From contig NZ_HE997181.1 of assembly GCF_000312425.1 (NCBI RefSeq), positions 4,406,045 to 4,470,044 on the forward strand: a stretch of DNA of 64,000 nucleotides. Reading direction: 5' to 3'. The notes beneath the pieces are model-generated. The model was not told the origin of the DNA. It saw nothing but the letters and a program-made list of their open reading frames with translations, and searched no databases. The stretch is from Reyranella massiliensis 521. GTDB lineage: Bacteria; Pseudomonadota; Alphaproteobacteria; Reyranellales; Reyranellaceae. The position numbers and the translations under genes were made by a program. Shown here in pieces: positions 18,504-28,149 of the stretch. How positions within the stretch are numbered: the first letter of the stretch is position 1; every line of letters begins with the position of its first letter.

Positions 18504-19397
18504 TCAGGTACGCTGGCGGGGGTCGAGGATGTCGCGCAAAGCATCGCCCAGCAGGTTCGTGCCGAACACGGTGAGGCTGATGGCGACGCCCGGGAAGATA
18601 ACCAGCCACGGAGCCGTACGAACATACTCCGCAGCCGATTCCGACAGCATGCGGCCCCATGACGGATAGGGCTCGGGAATGCCGAGGCCCAGGAAGGATA
18701 GCGAGGCTTCGGTCAGGATGGCCGAGCCGAGCTGTGCCGTGGCCAGCACGATCAACGGCGCCAGGGTGTTCGGCAGCACATGACGCACCGCGATGCGCAC
18801 CTCGCCCATGCCGACGGCGCGCGCCGCCTCGACGAAGGGCTGCTCGCGGAGCGACAAGGTGCTCGACCGCACGACACGGGCCACGCTCGGTACCAGCGGG
18901 ATGGCGATCGCAAAGATGGTGTTCTCCAGCGACGGCCCCAGCGACGCGGCCATGACCAGCGCCATGACAAGCAGCGGCAGGGACTGCATGATGTCCATCA
19001 CGCGCTGCGTGGCGAGATCGAACCAGCCGCCGAGATAGCCGGACATCAACCCGATCGAGACGCCCAATACACCACCCAGCAGAGTGGCACCGGCGCCGAC
19101 CGCCAGCGAGATGCGCGCGCCGTAGACGATGCGGCTGAACATGTCGCGGCCCATGAAGTCCGCGCCCAGCCAATACTCGGCGCCGGGCTTGGCCAGCGAG
19201 AATTTGGCATTGGTCGCCGTGGGATCCATCGGCGCGATGACGTTGGCGAACGCCGCCGTGAAGATGAACAGCAGAACGATCAGCGCTCCGACGGCGCCCA
19301 GCGGATAGCGGCGCGCCAGGAATAGGATCTGACCGCCCGTCGACGAGACGTTGGCGCCAGCGCGGGCCAGTTCGGCGTCGTGGTTGATAATAGCCAT
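18504..19397 (-). CDS. Peptide-type ABC importer permease, DppC-like
   Basis: 297 residues with six predicted transmembrane helices. The N-terminal domain typical of DppC/OppC precedes the first long helix (YPLGAVGALIVLLFIFTAAF). GADFMGRDMFSRIVYGARIS is the conserved periplasmic block of this subunit, and the EAA-type cytoplasmic loop reads EAARAVGMGEVRIAVRHVLP. It sits in the inner membrane as the partner of the DppB-like permease, whose gene ends 10 bases upstream. Confidence 0.92.
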   Translation of the reverse strand: MAIINHDAELARAGANVSSTGGQILFLARRYPLGAVGALIVLLFIFTAAFANVIAPMDPTATNAKFSLAKPGAEYWLGADFMGRDMFSRIVYGARISLAVGAGATLLGGVLGVSIGLMSGYLGGWFDLATQRVMDIMQSLPLLVMALVMAASLGPSLENTIFAIAIPLVPSVARVVRSSTLSLREQPFVEAARAVGMGEVRIAVRHVLPNTLAPLIVLATAQLGSAILTEASLSFLGLGIPEPYPSWGRMLSESAAEYVRTAPWLVIFPGVAISLTVFGTNLLGDALRDILDPRQRT

Positions 19398-19407
19398 CGA
19401 AGCCCCC

Positions 19408-20355
19408 TCAGTCCGCGAACTTGATGCGCGGGTCGAGGGCCATGTAGGCCATATCGACCAGGAAATTCACCACCACCACGATGAAGGCGATCAGCATCAC
19501 CAGGTTTTGCACGATGGGATAGTCGCGCCACAGGATCGCCTCGACGAGGAACCGCGCGACTCCGGGAATATTGAACACGGTTTCAGTGACGATCAGGCCG
19601 CCGACTAGGAAGGCCGCCTCGATGCCGATGATGGTGACGACCGGCAGAAGAGCGTTGCGCAGCGCATGCTCGTAGTTGACCGAGGTCTGCGACGCGCCCT
19701 TGGACCGCGCGGTGCGGATATAGTCCTGGCGCAGGACCTCGAGCATCGAGGAGCGGGTCAATCGCATGATCAGGGCCGAGCTGCGGAAGCCGACCGCCGC
19801 AGCGGGGATGCTGAGCAGCAGCACCTCGTCTATGAAACTTCGTGGCTCGTTGGTGTAGATCGGAATCATGCCGAACCACTGCACCGAGGCCATCAGGATC
19901 AGCAGCCCCAGCCAGAACGACGGCAGCGACAGGCCGCTCAGGCTGACGACGCGCAGCATATAGTCGAGGCCCGTATTCTGGCGCACCGCGCTGATGACGC
20001 CGAGCGGCACGCCGAGGATCACCGAGAAGAACAACGCCAGTCCCGCCAGCTTGGCGCTGATCGGGATACGTGGCGCGATCTCCTCGATCGCCGGCCGCTC
20101 GGAGACATAGGCGAAGCCCAGGTCACCGCGCGACAGGCCACCGATCCACTGCAGGTATTGATCGAAGATCGGCCGGTCGAGGCCGAGCTCGGCGATGATC
20201 TTGGCCTTCTCCTTCGGGTCGGCAATGCCCGCTGAATCCACGAGGATATCGGCGACGTTGCCCGGCACGAGACGCAGCATCACGAAGATCAGCACCGACA
20301 TTCCGAAGAGTGTCAGCACCATCAGCAGAAAGCGGCGAGTTAGATAGGCCCCCAT
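19408..20355 (-). CDS. Peptide-type ABC importer permease, DppB-like
   Basis: 315 residues with a first helix at 8-30 (LLMVLTLFGMSVLIFVML) and the DppB-type periplasmic domain that follows (LVPGNVADILVDSAGIAD, then LGLDRPIFDQYLQWIGGL). The EAA loop is DYIRTARSKGASQTSVNYEH. It forms the transmembrane channel with the DppC-like protein. It starts 35 bases after the receptor gene with AAGGAAAAG as ribosome site. Confidence 0.92.
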   Translation of the reverse strand: MGAYLTRRFLLMVLTLFGMSVLIFVMLRLVPGNVADILVDSAGIADPKEKAKIIAELGLDRPIFDQYLQWIGGLSRGDLGFAYVSERPAIEEIAPRIPISAKLAGLALFFSVILGVPLGVISAVRQNTGLDYMLRVVSLSGLSLPSFWLGLLILMASVQWFGMIPIYTNEPRSFIDEVLLLSIPAAAVGFRSSALIMRLTRSSMLEVLRQDYIRTARSKGASQTSVNYEHALRNALLPVVTIIGIEAAFLVGGLIVTETVFNIPGVARFLVEAILWRDYPIVQNLVMLIAFIVVVVNFLVDMAYMALDPRIKFAD

Positions 20356-20390
20356 CTTTTCCTTTCCCTAGCGGCGGCTGTAAGAGCCGC

Positions 20391-21989
20391 TCAACGCTCT
20401 AACCACATGTCTTCGAAGCGCCAGCCGTTGTAGATGCTGTTGTGCTGCAGCACGACGCCTTTCAATTGCGGTGTCCAGCAAGTATTGGCGACGTTGTGCA
20501 CGATGACCGGCCGCGCGCCATCCTCGGCGAGCTTCTTCTCGATCTCCCAGACGATCTTCTTGCGCTTCTCGCGATCCACCTCGCCCGACTGCTGCTCGAT
20601 CAGCTTGTCGATCTCGGGATTCTTGTAGGAGGTGTAGTTACGGTCCGACGTCGAATAGAAGTTCTCGTAGAAGTTCGTGTCCGGATCGTCGACGCCCAAG
20701 CCCGTCAAATTCATGCCGAGCTGGTAGTCCTTGCGCTGGATCTTGGTGTACCAGACCGTCGTGTCGATCGGGTCGAGTTCGGCCTCGATATTCACGTGCT
20801 TGAGCTGGTCGATCAGGATGACGGCCGGATCACGGTAGATCGCGATATTGCGGGTCGACACCTTGACCTTGAGCGGCTTGTCCTTGGTGTATCCAAGCCC
20901 CTCCATGATCTTGCGGGCTTCCGCACGGCTCTTCTCGACGTCGGTGGCAAAGCCGGGCAGCGTCTGCAGCATCTCCTTGGGCATCCCCCAGACGCCGGCC
21001 GGAGGCGGCAGCATGGCCGCACCGCTCAACGCATGCCCCTGGAACAGGATATCGTTGAACGGCTTCTGGTCGATCGACAGGGCGATTGCACGACGCACCT
21101 CGGGCTTGTCGAAGGGCGGCGCTTCCGGATTGATCAGGATGTTCTGGTTGACGTTGCTTGGCCTGCCTTCGCAGACGGCGTCGGGCTTCTGATTCTTGAT
21201 GTCGTTCAACAGCGGGAAGGTGACATCGGAATCGAATGTCATGTCGAATTCGCCCGCAGCGAAGCCCAGCATGCGAGTGCTGCGGTTGGGCACGATCTTC
21301 CAGTCGATGGCATCGAGATAAGGCTGTCCCTTCTTCCAATAGTCGGGATTGCGCACCAGCTTGATCGCTTCGTTGCGCTTGAAATCGACGACCTTGAAGG
21401 GGCCGGTGCCGATCGGCTTGGAACGCATGTCCCGGCCCGATACATGGCAGGCGTAGACGGGCGAGTAACCGGCGGCCAACATCGACAGGAACGAAGGCTG
21501 CGGCCGATTGAGCGTGAAGGTAACCTCGGTGTCCGAACCGACCGTCACCTCCTTCAAATTATTGTACCAGACTTTGCGGGGATTCTTGCGGATCAGGTCC
21601 GACTTCTCGTCGCCCTTGCCGCTGACTGCGTCCCAGGTGCACTTCACGTCCTTGGCGGTGAACGGCTTGCCGTCGTGCCACTTCACACCCGAGCGCAGCT
21701 TGAACGTGAGCTTGGTCTGATCGGAGTTCCACGACCAGCTCTCGGCAAGGTCGGGCACGATCTTGTCGGGGCTGTTGATCTTCTCCTTCGGATCGAAGAC
21801 CACGAGATTGTTGAACACCGCCATGAAGGGTTGCACGACGGAGACCGTCGACTCTTCGTGGATCGAAGCCGATGGCGGGTTATCGCGATGAGAGATGCGA
21901 AGCGTCCCTCCCTGCTTCTGTGCGAACGCAGGCGACGCAATAACAAAAGCGGCCAAGCCGCTGGCAACGACTGCCAGACGAGTATGCAT
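20391..21989 (-). CDS. ABC importer periplasmic receptor, solute-binding family 5
   Basis: 532 residues. The start at 21989 is fixed by GGGAGG; the Sec signal MHTRLAVVASGLAAFVIASP ends at AFA/Q (after residue 23). Family 5 landmarks are DLAESWSWNSDQTKLTFKLR, GVKWHDGKPFTAKDV and GTGPFKVVDFKRNEAIKLVR. The protein is of normal size for dipeptide, opine or nickel receptors. It is the first gene of the five-gene importer unit on the - strand and would deliver substrate to the DppBC-like channel. The binding pocket cannot be assigned from sequence alone. Confidence 0.93.
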   Translation of the reverse strand: MHTRLAVVASGLAAFVIASPAFAQKQGGTLRISHRDNPPSASIHEESTVSVVQPFMAVFNNLVVFDPKEKINSPDKIVPDLAESWSWNSDQTKLTFKLRSGVKWHDGKPFTAKDVKCTWDAVSGKGDEKSDLIRKNPRKVWYNNLKEVTVGSDTEVTFTLNRPQPSFLSMLAAGYSPVYACHVSGRDMRSKPIGTGPFKVVDFKRNEAIKLVRNPDYWKKGQPYLDAIDWKIVPNRSTRMLGFAAGEFDMTFDSDVTFPLLNDIKNQKPDAVCEGRPSNVNQNILINPEAPPFDKPEVRRAIALSIDQKPFNDILFQGHALSGAAMLPPPAGVWGMPKEMLQTLPGFATDVEKSRAEARKIMEGLGYTKDKPLKVKVSTRNIAIYRDPAVILIDQLKHVNIEAELDPIDTTVWYTKIQRKDYQLGMNLTGLGVDDPDTNFYENFYSTSDRNYTSYKNPEIDKLIEQQSGEVDREKRKKIVWEIEKKLAEDGARPVIVHNVANTCWTPQLKGVVLQHNSIYNGWRFEDMWLER

Positions 21990-22077
21990 GAAAATCCTCC
22001 CAGACTCGGACACGTGCGGGCGTGTTGTTTTTTCCCCGTCGCCAGGAGGCTATCACATCGTATGCAGCGGCCAAGCC

Positions 22078-22470
22078 TTAAAGCGCGCCCGGCTCGCTCG
22101 ACGGACCTTTCAACTCGATCTGATTGCCTTCGGGATCGTCGAAATAGACGGAGGGGCCGCTGCCTTCCGCACCGTAGCGCTCGACGGTTTCGCCGACCGA
22201 TACCCCCAATGGGGCCAGCCGCATGACGATAGCGTCACGATCGAATGGCTCTACGCGAAAGCATAGGTGATCCATGTTCGACGCGCCGCTTGCCCGCTCG
22301 GCAGCGATCAGATCCAGCAGCGAGGCGCCGGCGCGCATCTGCACCAGGCCCAGCCTTTCCAGCCGACGCTCTTCCTTGAAACCCAGGGCACGCTCGTAGA
22401 AGCGGACCATCGCTTCGAGATCGCGCACGCGCAGCACGACATGGTCGATTCGTTCGACACGGAAGCTCAT
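22078..22470 (-). CDS. VOC-family (glyoxalase I-like) protein
   Basis: 130 residues from ATG 22470. Predicted metal ligands are His10 in RIDHVVLRV, His68 in MDHLCFRV and Glu119 in NQIELKG, with the family turn YFDDPEGNQIEL. ALGFKEERRLERLGLVQMR is typical of glyoxalase-like proteins. It is divergent from the HpcH aldolase gene, sharing a 56-base gap. Its stop lies 88 bases before the ABC receptor start on the same strand. The reaction is not determined. Confidence 0.85.
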   Translation of the reverse strand: MSFRVERIDHVVLRVRDLEAMVRFYERALGFKEERRLERLGLVQMRAGASLLDLIAAERASGASNMDHLCFRVEPFDRDAIVMRLAPLGVSVGETVERYGAEGSGPSVYFDDPEGNQIELKGPSSEPGAL

Positions 22471-22526
22471 GGTGACTAGCCTATCCTCCAAAGGACCAAT
22501 GTCCAGAAATCGCATCGGGAGGAGAT

Positions 22527-23312
22527 ATGGCTATCGCAGTCAATGCCGCCAAGGCGCGGCTCAAGAAGAACGAGCTGTCGATCGGCATCGGTATCCGGCT
22601 GGTCCGCAATGTCGACATCATTAAGGTGATGAAGGCGGCGGGCTTCGACTGGCTGTTCATCGACCTCGAGCATGGCTCGATGTCGATCGAAACCGCCTGC
22701 GAGATTTCCGTGGCCGCCCAGGATTCGGGCATCGCGCCGATCGTGCGCGTACCCTATGGCGAACTCACCATGGCAACGCGCGTGCTCGATGGCGGCGCCC
22801 TTGGCGTCGTGATCCCTCACGTCGACACACCGGAGGAAGCAAAGGAGATCGCCGACAAGCTGCGCTATCCGCCCCGCGGTCATCGCTCGGTCGGCGGCGG
22901 CCAGGCGCAGTTCGACTATGCGCCCATGCCGCTCGGCGAGATGACCGCCAAGATCGACGACAACACATTGATCACCGTGATGATCGAGACACCCAAGGCC
23001 GTCGAGAATGCCGAGGCCATCGCCGCCGTGCCCGGCATCGACTGTCTGTTGATGGGGTCGAGCGATCTCTCGATGGAAATGGGTATCCCCGGCGACACCG
23101 GAAACCCGAAGATCCAGGCCGCCGTCGACAAGGTCGTGGCCGCCTGCAAGAAGCACGGCAAGTGGCCGGGCATGGGCGGCGCCTATACCGAAGAACTGCT
23201 TAAGCTCTATACCGAGAAGGGCATGCGCTTCCTGCTCTCCGGCAACGACCTGCCCATGCTCACGGCCGCCGCACGCGCGCACCAGGCGAAGGTCAGGGCA
23301 TTCCAGAAATAA
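22527..23312 (+). CDS. HpcH/HpaI-family class II aldolase
   Basis: 261 residues, preceded by GGGAGGAG. The catalytic His49 is in FIDLEHGSMS, Arg74 in PIVRVPYG contacts pyruvate, Glu154 (MIETPKAVEN) and Asp180 (MGSSDLSMEMG) are the Mg/Mn ligands, and YPPRGHRSVGG is the usual loop. These enzymes split 4-hydroxy-2-oxo acids into pyruvate plus an aldehyde. It fits the end of an aromatic or sugar-acid catabolic path. It converges on the TPP enzyme gene, with a strong GC hairpin between. Confidence 0.9.
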   Translation: MAIAVNAAKARLKKNELSIGIGIRLVRNVDIIKVMKAAGFDWLFIDLEHGSMSIETACEISVAAQDSGIAPIVRVPYGELTMATRVLDGGALGVVIPHVDTPEEAKEIADKLRYPPRGHRSVGGGQAQFDYAPMPLGEMTAKIDDNTLITVMIETPKAVENAEAIAAVPGIDCLLMGSSDLSMEMGIPGDTGNPKIQAAVDKVVAACKKHGKWPGMGGAYTEELLKLYTEKGMRFLLSGNDLPMLTAAARAHQAKVRAFQK

Positions 23313-23321
23313 TAGCGAGAA

Positions 23322-23347
23322 GGGCGCGCGACGGAAGCCGCGCGCCC
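23322..23347. terminator. GC-rich hairpin between convergent genes
   Basis: A perfect 9-base-pair stem (GGGCGCGCG with CGCGCGCCC) around an 8-base loop lies 10 bases after the aldolase stop and 8 bases before the stop of the convergent TPP enzyme gene. It probably ends transcription from both sides. Neither side has a long U-run, so efficiency is uncertain. Confidence 0.6.
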
Positions 23348-23354
23348 TACCTTC

Positions 23355-25007
23355 TTAGCGTTTGCCTTCGATCTCGATTTCGATCAGGTGCGGCTTGCCC
23401 GACTTAAAGGCGGCCGCGACCGCCGCCTTGATGTCGTCGGACTTGGCGACATAGGTGCCGGCAACGCCCATGCCCTTCGCCATATCGACGAAGCCCATGG
23501 TCGGCCCCGACAGATCCATATGCATGTAGGGCTTGTTCGACTTCACATCGAAGCGGGCGCGGTAGGCGTCGATATTGTGCTTCAGCACGCGGTACTCGCG
23601 GTTCGCCAGGATCACGAACACGATCGGCAGGTCATGATGCGCCGCGGTCCACAAGGCCTGGATGGAATACATCGACGAGCCGTCGCCCGAGATGCAAAGG
23701 ACCGGCCGCTTGCTCTCGGCCACCGCAACACCGATGGCCCCCGACAATCCCTGTCCGATGCCACCACCACGGCCGCTGTAATAGTCACCGGGGCCAGCAA
23801 AGGTGAAGGTCTTGAACAGGTCGAGATTGGCCGTGATGGTCTCGTCGACCACGACCACATCCTTCGGGGAGCCCGCGCGGATCTCCGCCATGGCGCGCGC
23901 CATGGACGTCGGCGTGCGTGCCCAGGCCTTTTCGACGCGGGCCTTCTGCGCCGCATCGTCGGCTTCCTTCTGGGCCCTGAGCGCGTCGCTGCGCTGCTTT
24001 GCACCGGCAACTTCCCGGGAACCCAGCGCCCCTATCAGCGCTTCAAGACCCGCGCCGACATCCGACACCACGCCGGCATCGAGCGCAAAATTGTAGGCAA
24101 GTCGCGACGGCGCGGCTTCGATTTGCAGCACCTTGGTGCCGGCAGCGAACGGCGAGCCCGGCGCGTACCACACTTCCTCGAAGAAAGGACCGCCGACCAT
24201 CAGCACGAGGTCGTTGCCGGCGAGCTGCTTGGCAATGCCCGTTGCATCGAAAGCCAGGGTGCCCCGCGCCGCCGGATGATCCGTCGGAAAGGAGTTCTGG
24301 CCGCGCAACCCTTCGAACCAGACCGAAGCGCCGACCTTCTCGGTGAGCTTCACCAGGGTCTGGTGCGCGCCGGCACGGGCAATGTCGTCGCCCGCGACGA
24401 TGGCCGGCGCCTTGGCTGCCGCCAGCAGCTTGGCCATCGCGGCAATGCCCGCTGGATCGGGGCGGGTTGCCGTAAAGGAATGGCCGGGCCGGCCGGCGGG
24501 CACGTTGGTCTCCTGTTCCATCACGTCGATGGGCAACGCCACGAAGACCGGACCGGCCGGCGCTTCGTTGGCGATCTTGAAGGCGCGCTGCAGGATCGGA
24601 CCCAGCTCGTCTGCACGCTCGACCTGCACGCTCCACTTGGTGACGGGCGCTGCGATTGCTGCAAGGTCATGGCCGAGCACAGGATCGCGCAGTCGCAGCC
24701 GCGTGTCCTGCTGGCCCGCCGTCACGACCATCGGCGAGTTGTTCTTCCACGCGCTGTAGATGGCGCCGACCGCATTGCCGAGACCCGGCGCCACATGCAG
24801 GTTCACGAACGCAGTCTTGCCGCTCGCCTGGGCATAGAAGTTCGCGGCGCCGGTCGCGACGCCCTCGTGCAAGTGAACGATGTACTTGATCTGCGGATGA
24901 TCGAGCAGCGAGTCGAGCAACGGGCTCTCGGTCGTGCCAGGATTGCCGAAGATTCGATCGACACCATGATTGGCCAGCGTCTCGAAGAAAACCTGACGAC
25001 CGCGCAT
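23355..25007 (-). CDS. Thiamine-diphosphate enzyme, benzoylformate decarboxylase-like
   Basis: 550 residues, start at 25007 with GGGAGAAG. The N-terminal domain aligns with benzoylformate decarboxylase: GNPGTTESPL (21-30), Glu48 in LHEGVATGAANFYAQASGK and His71 in FVNLHVAPGLGNAVGA, then VVTAGQQDTR. The catalytic Ser of that enzyme (GNPGSNE) is Thr26 here. The C-terminal ThDP site is GDGSSMYSIQALWTAAHHD. It should decarboxylate or ligate a 2-oxo acid; an acetolactate-synthase role is less likely because no small subunit is present. The divergent FAD monooxygenase gene starts 63 bases away. Confidence 0.85.
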   Translation of the reverse strand: MRGRQVFFETLANHGVDRIFGNPGTTESPLLDSLLDHPQIKYIVHLHEGVATGAANFYAQASGKTAFVNLHVAPGLGNAVGAIYSAWKNNSPMVVTAGQQDTRLRLRDPVLGHDLAAIAAPVTKWSVQVERADELGPILQRAFKIANEAPAGPVFVALPIDVMEQETNVPAGRPGHSFTATRPDPAGIAAMAKLLAAAKAPAIVAGDDIARAGAHQTLVKLTEKVGASVWFEGLRGQNSFPTDHPAARGTLAFDATGIAKQLAGNDLVLMVGGPFFEEVWYAPGSPFAAGTKVLQIEAAPSRLAYNFALDAGVVSDVGAGLEALIGALGSREVAGAKQRSDALRAQKEADDAAQKARVEKAWARTPTSMARAMAEIRAGSPKDVVVVDETITANLDLFKTFTFAGPGDYYSGRGGGIGQGLSGAIGVAVAESKRPVLCISGDGSSMYSIQALWTAAHHDLPIVFVILANREYRVLKHNIDAYRARFDVKSNKPYMHMDLSGPTMGFVDMAKGMGVAGTYVAKSDDIKAAVAAAFKSGKPHLIEIEIEGKR

Positions 25008-25070
25008 AGACTCTTCTCCCTTCCGCTCTGCGTCCCTGCTATGGAATCAGAATAGGGTGAGAAACACGGT

Positions 25071-26540
25071 ATGGTCGCTCTTGTCGAGCCGCAATCGCTA
25101 GGCCTGGACGCGCTGGAAGAAACGGCGCGCCACGATCTTCTCAGGTTGAACTACCCGCCGGCCAACTGGGTGCCCGAGCGTACCGGGCCCGAAGGCAAGC
25201 GCGTCCTCGACGTGCTGGTGGTGGGCGCCGGCATGTGTGGTCAGACCGCGGGCTACGGCCTGTTGCGCGAAGGCATCCGCAACATCCGCGTGATCGAACG
25301 CAATGGACACGGCCATGAGGGCCCGTGGAACACCACGGCGCGCATGCCGATCCTGCGTTCGCCCAAGCATCTCACCGGCCCCGATCTCGGCGTGCCCTCC
25401 CTCACCTTTCGCGCCTGGTATGAAGCGCAACACGGGCGTGACGGCTGGGACAAGCTCTACAAGATCGACCGGCTCGACTGGCTGCGTTACCTCCTATGGG
25501 TTCGCCGCGTTGTCGGCCTGCAGGTCGAAAATGGAGTCGGTCTGCAAAAGGTCGAGCCGGCCGGCGATCTCCTGAAGGCGACGCTCTCGACCGGCGAAAC
25601 GATCCATGTCCGCAAGCTGGTGATGGCCAACGGCCGCGACGGCGCCGGCGGATTTCGCTGGCCATCCTTCCCGTCGTTCGATCCCGCGGACCCGGCGCGC
25701 CACGGCCGCGTGTTCCACACCTTGGAAGACATCGATTTCGCCAAGCTCGTCGGCAAGCGCATCGGCGTGCTGGGTGTGCTCGCCACGGCGATCGACAATG
25801 CCTGCACCGCACTCGAAGCCGGCGCCCGCGAGGCAATCTGCTTCGCGCGCCGGCCGCACCTGCCGCAGGTCAACAAGGCCAAGGGCGTGTCGTTTCCGGG
25901 ATTCCAGCGTGGCCAGGGCATGCTGGACGACGACTGGCGCTGGAAGATCTACACCTACATGCTGGCGGCCGGCTCGCCGCCACCGCACGAATCGGTCCTG
26001 CGAGCGCAGAAGCTCGCGGGATTTTCCTTCCGCTTCGGCGAGCCCTGGCTCGATCTCGCGATCGATGCCGACGGCGTCACGGTGAAGACGACCAAGGGCA
26101 CGGAACGTTTCGACGTCGTGCTGATGGGCACCGGCTTCGACGTCGATATCTCGCGCGTTGCGGAACTGGCGGCCTTTACCCCCGACGCCAAGCTGTGGGC
26201 CGACGTGCGGACGCCGGAGGAAGTCAGGGCAAATGCCGAAGCCGCCCGCTATCCCTACCTCGGTCGCGGGTTCGAGCTGGTCGAGAAGGAGCCGGGCCGT
26301 GCGCCGCTGCTCGCCAGCATCCATCTCTTCAACTGGGGCAGCATCCAGAGCCACGGCGCACTGGCCGGCGACATCCCGGGATTGTTCGTCGGCGCCACCC
26401 GGGTCGTGCAGACGATCTCGCACGATCTCTTCAGCGCCGACGTCGCGCGCCACGTCCAAAACATGATGGATATAGAAGACCCGGAACTCGCGCCGACCGA
26501 CTACTTCGTCGCGCGCGAGAAGCGCTCGGGCACGCTCTGA
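25071..26540 (+). CDS. FAD-dependent monooxygenase-like oxidoreductase
   Basis: 489 residues. The FAD site is VLVVGAGMCGQTAGYGL (about 48-64), preceded by an N-terminal segment of about 45 residues (YPPANWVPE) usual for this bacterial family. The second Rossmann motif, normally GxGxSA for NADPH, reads GVLGVLATAIDNA here, so the pyridine-nucleotide site looks altered. GTGFDVDISRVAEL and the late block NWGSIQSHGALAGDIPGL match flavin-containing monooxygenase-like proteins. A Baeyer-Villiger or N/S-oxidising role is possible. It runs into the GMC gene 13 bases later, forming an operon with it. Confidence 0.82.
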   Translation: MVALVEPQSLGLDALEETARHDLLRLNYPPANWVPERTGPEGKRVLDVLVVGAGMCGQTAGYGLLREGIRNIRVIERNGHGHEGPWNTTARMPILRSPKHLTGPDLGVPSLTFRAWYEAQHGRDGWDKLYKIDRLDWLRYLLWVRRVVGLQVENGVGLQKVEPAGDLLKATLSTGETIHVRKLVMANGRDGAGGFRWPSFPSFDPADPARHGRVFHTLEDIDFAKLVGKRIGVLGVLATAIDNACTALEAGAREAICFARRPHLPQVNKAKGVSFPGFQRGQGMLDDDWRWKIYTYMLAAGSPPPHESVLRAQKLAGFSFRFGEPWLDLAIDADGVTVKTTKGTERFDVVLMGTGFDVDISRVAELAAFTPDAKLWADVRTPEEVRANAEAARYPYLGRGFELVEKEPGRAPLLASIHLFNWGSIQSHGALAGDIPGLFVGATRVVQTISHDLFSADVARHVQNMMDIEDPELAPTDYFVAREKRSGTL

Positions 26541-26553
26541 AAGAGGAAACGAC

Positions 26554-28149
26554 ATGCAGGCGGATTATGTCGTCGTAGGTGCCGGATCGGCCGGCTGCAC
26601 CGTCGCCGCGCGGCTGGCCGAGACCGGCGCATCAGTGATCCTCCTCGAAGCCGGCCCGCGCGACAGCCACCCCATGATCCATATCCCGGCCGGGGTGCGC
26701 TCGCTGATCCGCCATCCGGTCGTGAACTGGAACTTCACCACCGAGCCGGAAAAGAGCTCGGGCGAGCGCCGCATCGACTGGCCGCGCGGCCGCACCCTGG
26801 GCGGCTCGAGCTCGATCAACGGCATGCTCTATGTGCGCGGCGCACCGGCCGACTTCGACGGCTGGGCGCAGATGGGGTGCCGCGGCTGGAGCTGGGACGA
26901 AGTGCTGCCCTTCTTCATGAAGTCCGAACAGTATGCGCAGGGTGGCGATGCGAGCGTGCGCGGCCAGAGCGGACCGCTCAAGGTCGAGGACTATCGCACC
27001 ATCCTGCCGCTTACCCATCGCTTCGTCGAAGGCGCGCAACAGGCTGGCTTTCCCTTCAATCCCGATCTCAACGGCCGCCAGCGCTACGGCGTCGGCTACT
27101 CGCAGATGACGCGGCGCGGCCGCTGGCGCGGCTCGACGGCGCAGACCTATCTGCGCGAGGCCCGTCGCTACCCGAACCTCAAGGTCGAGACCGACGCGCA
27201 GGCCGGCAAGCTGCTGTTCGAGGGCAAGCGCTGTATCGGCGCCACTTTCCAGCGCGGCGGCACGCTGACCGAAGTGCGCGCCAACCGCGAGGTAATCGTG
27301 GCCGGCGGTGCGGTGAACTCGCCGCACATCCTGCAGATTTCCGGCATCGGTCCGGCGGCACACCTGCAGTCTCTCGGCATCCCGGTCGTCCACGACCTGC
27401 CCGGTGTCGGCGCCAACCTGATCGACCACTATGTCGTGCGCGTTGTTCATCGCGTGCACGGCGCGGAGACGATGAACCAGATCGCCCGCTTCCCGCGGGT
27501 GCTGCCCGAGATCCTGCGTTTCGCCCTCACCGGCCGCGGCGCGCTGACCTTCGGCGTAACCTCGGCCCAGGTCTTCTGCGACAGCCGCGAAGGCCTCGCC
27601 TCGCCCGACCTGCAGCTCCTGTTCACGCCGGGCAGCAGCCATCCCGTGAAGTTCGGCGAGCTCGACGAGCTGCCGGGCATGAGCTGCGTGGTCTGCGTGG
27701 TAAAGCCCGACAGTCGCGGCACCATCATGGCGAGCTCGGCCGATCCCTTCGCGCGGCCGGCCATCCACCCCAACTATCTCTCCACGCGTACAGACGAACT
27801 GGCCCTGCTGAGCGGCATCGAGAAGGTGCGCCGCATCTTCGCGAGCCCCGCTCTCTCCCAGCACAGCACCGCCGAGATCCAGCCCGGCCCCGATCTCACC
27901 AGCGAGGCCGACCTGCTGGCCTATGCGCGCCGTGCCGGCAACACGCTCTATCACCCGGTCGGCACCTGCAAGATGGGCGAGGATCCGCGCGCCGTCGTCG
28001 ACTCGCGTCTGCGCGTGCATGGCCTGCAGGGCCTGCGCGTGATCGATGCGTCGGTGATGCCCACGCTCACCACCGGCAACACCAACGCCCCCACCATCAT
28101 GATCGGCGAGAAGGGCGCGGCGATGATCCGGGAGGACGCCCGGGCGTGA
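26554..28149 (+). CDS. GMC-family FAD-dependent alcohol oxidoreductase
   Basis: 531 residues after GAGGAAACG. N-terminal FAD site [20 protein letters not shown] (about 4-23), GMC signature [20 protein letters not shown], and the C-terminal active-site stretch [19 protein letters not shown] with the catalytic His, then [19 protein letters not shown]. It is a paralogue of the enzyme at 14.9-16.5 kb, clearly diverged. Its stop overlaps the GTG of the GyrI-like gene (GTGA). Together with the FAD monooxygenase it could oxidise an alcohol to an aldehyde or acid; substrate unknown. Confidence 0.9.
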   Translation: MQADYVVVGAGSAGCTVAARLAETGASVILLEAGPRDSHPMIHIPAGVRSLIRHPVVNWNFTTEPEKSSGERRIDWPRGRTLGGSSSINGMLYVRGAPADFDGWAQMGCRGWSWDEVLPFFMKSEQYAQGGDASVRGQSGPLKVEDYRTILPLTHRFVEGAQQAGFPFNPDLNGRQRYGVGYSQMTRRGRWRGSTAQTYLREARRYPNLKVETDAQAGKLLFEGKRCIGATFQRGGTLTEVRANREVIVAGGAVNSPHILQISGIGPAAHLQSLGIPVVHDLPGVGANLIDHYVVRVVHRVHGAETMNQIARFPRVLPEILRFALTGRGALTFGVTSAQVFCDSREGLASPDLQLLFTPGSSHPVKFGELDELPGMSCVVCVVKPDSRGTIMASSADPFARPAIHPNYLSTRTDELALLSGIEKVRRIFASPALSQHSTAEIQPGPDLTSEADLLAYARRAGNTLYHPVGTCKMGEDPRAVVDSRLRVHGLQGLRVIDASVMPTLTTGNTNAPTIMIGEKGAAMIREDARA

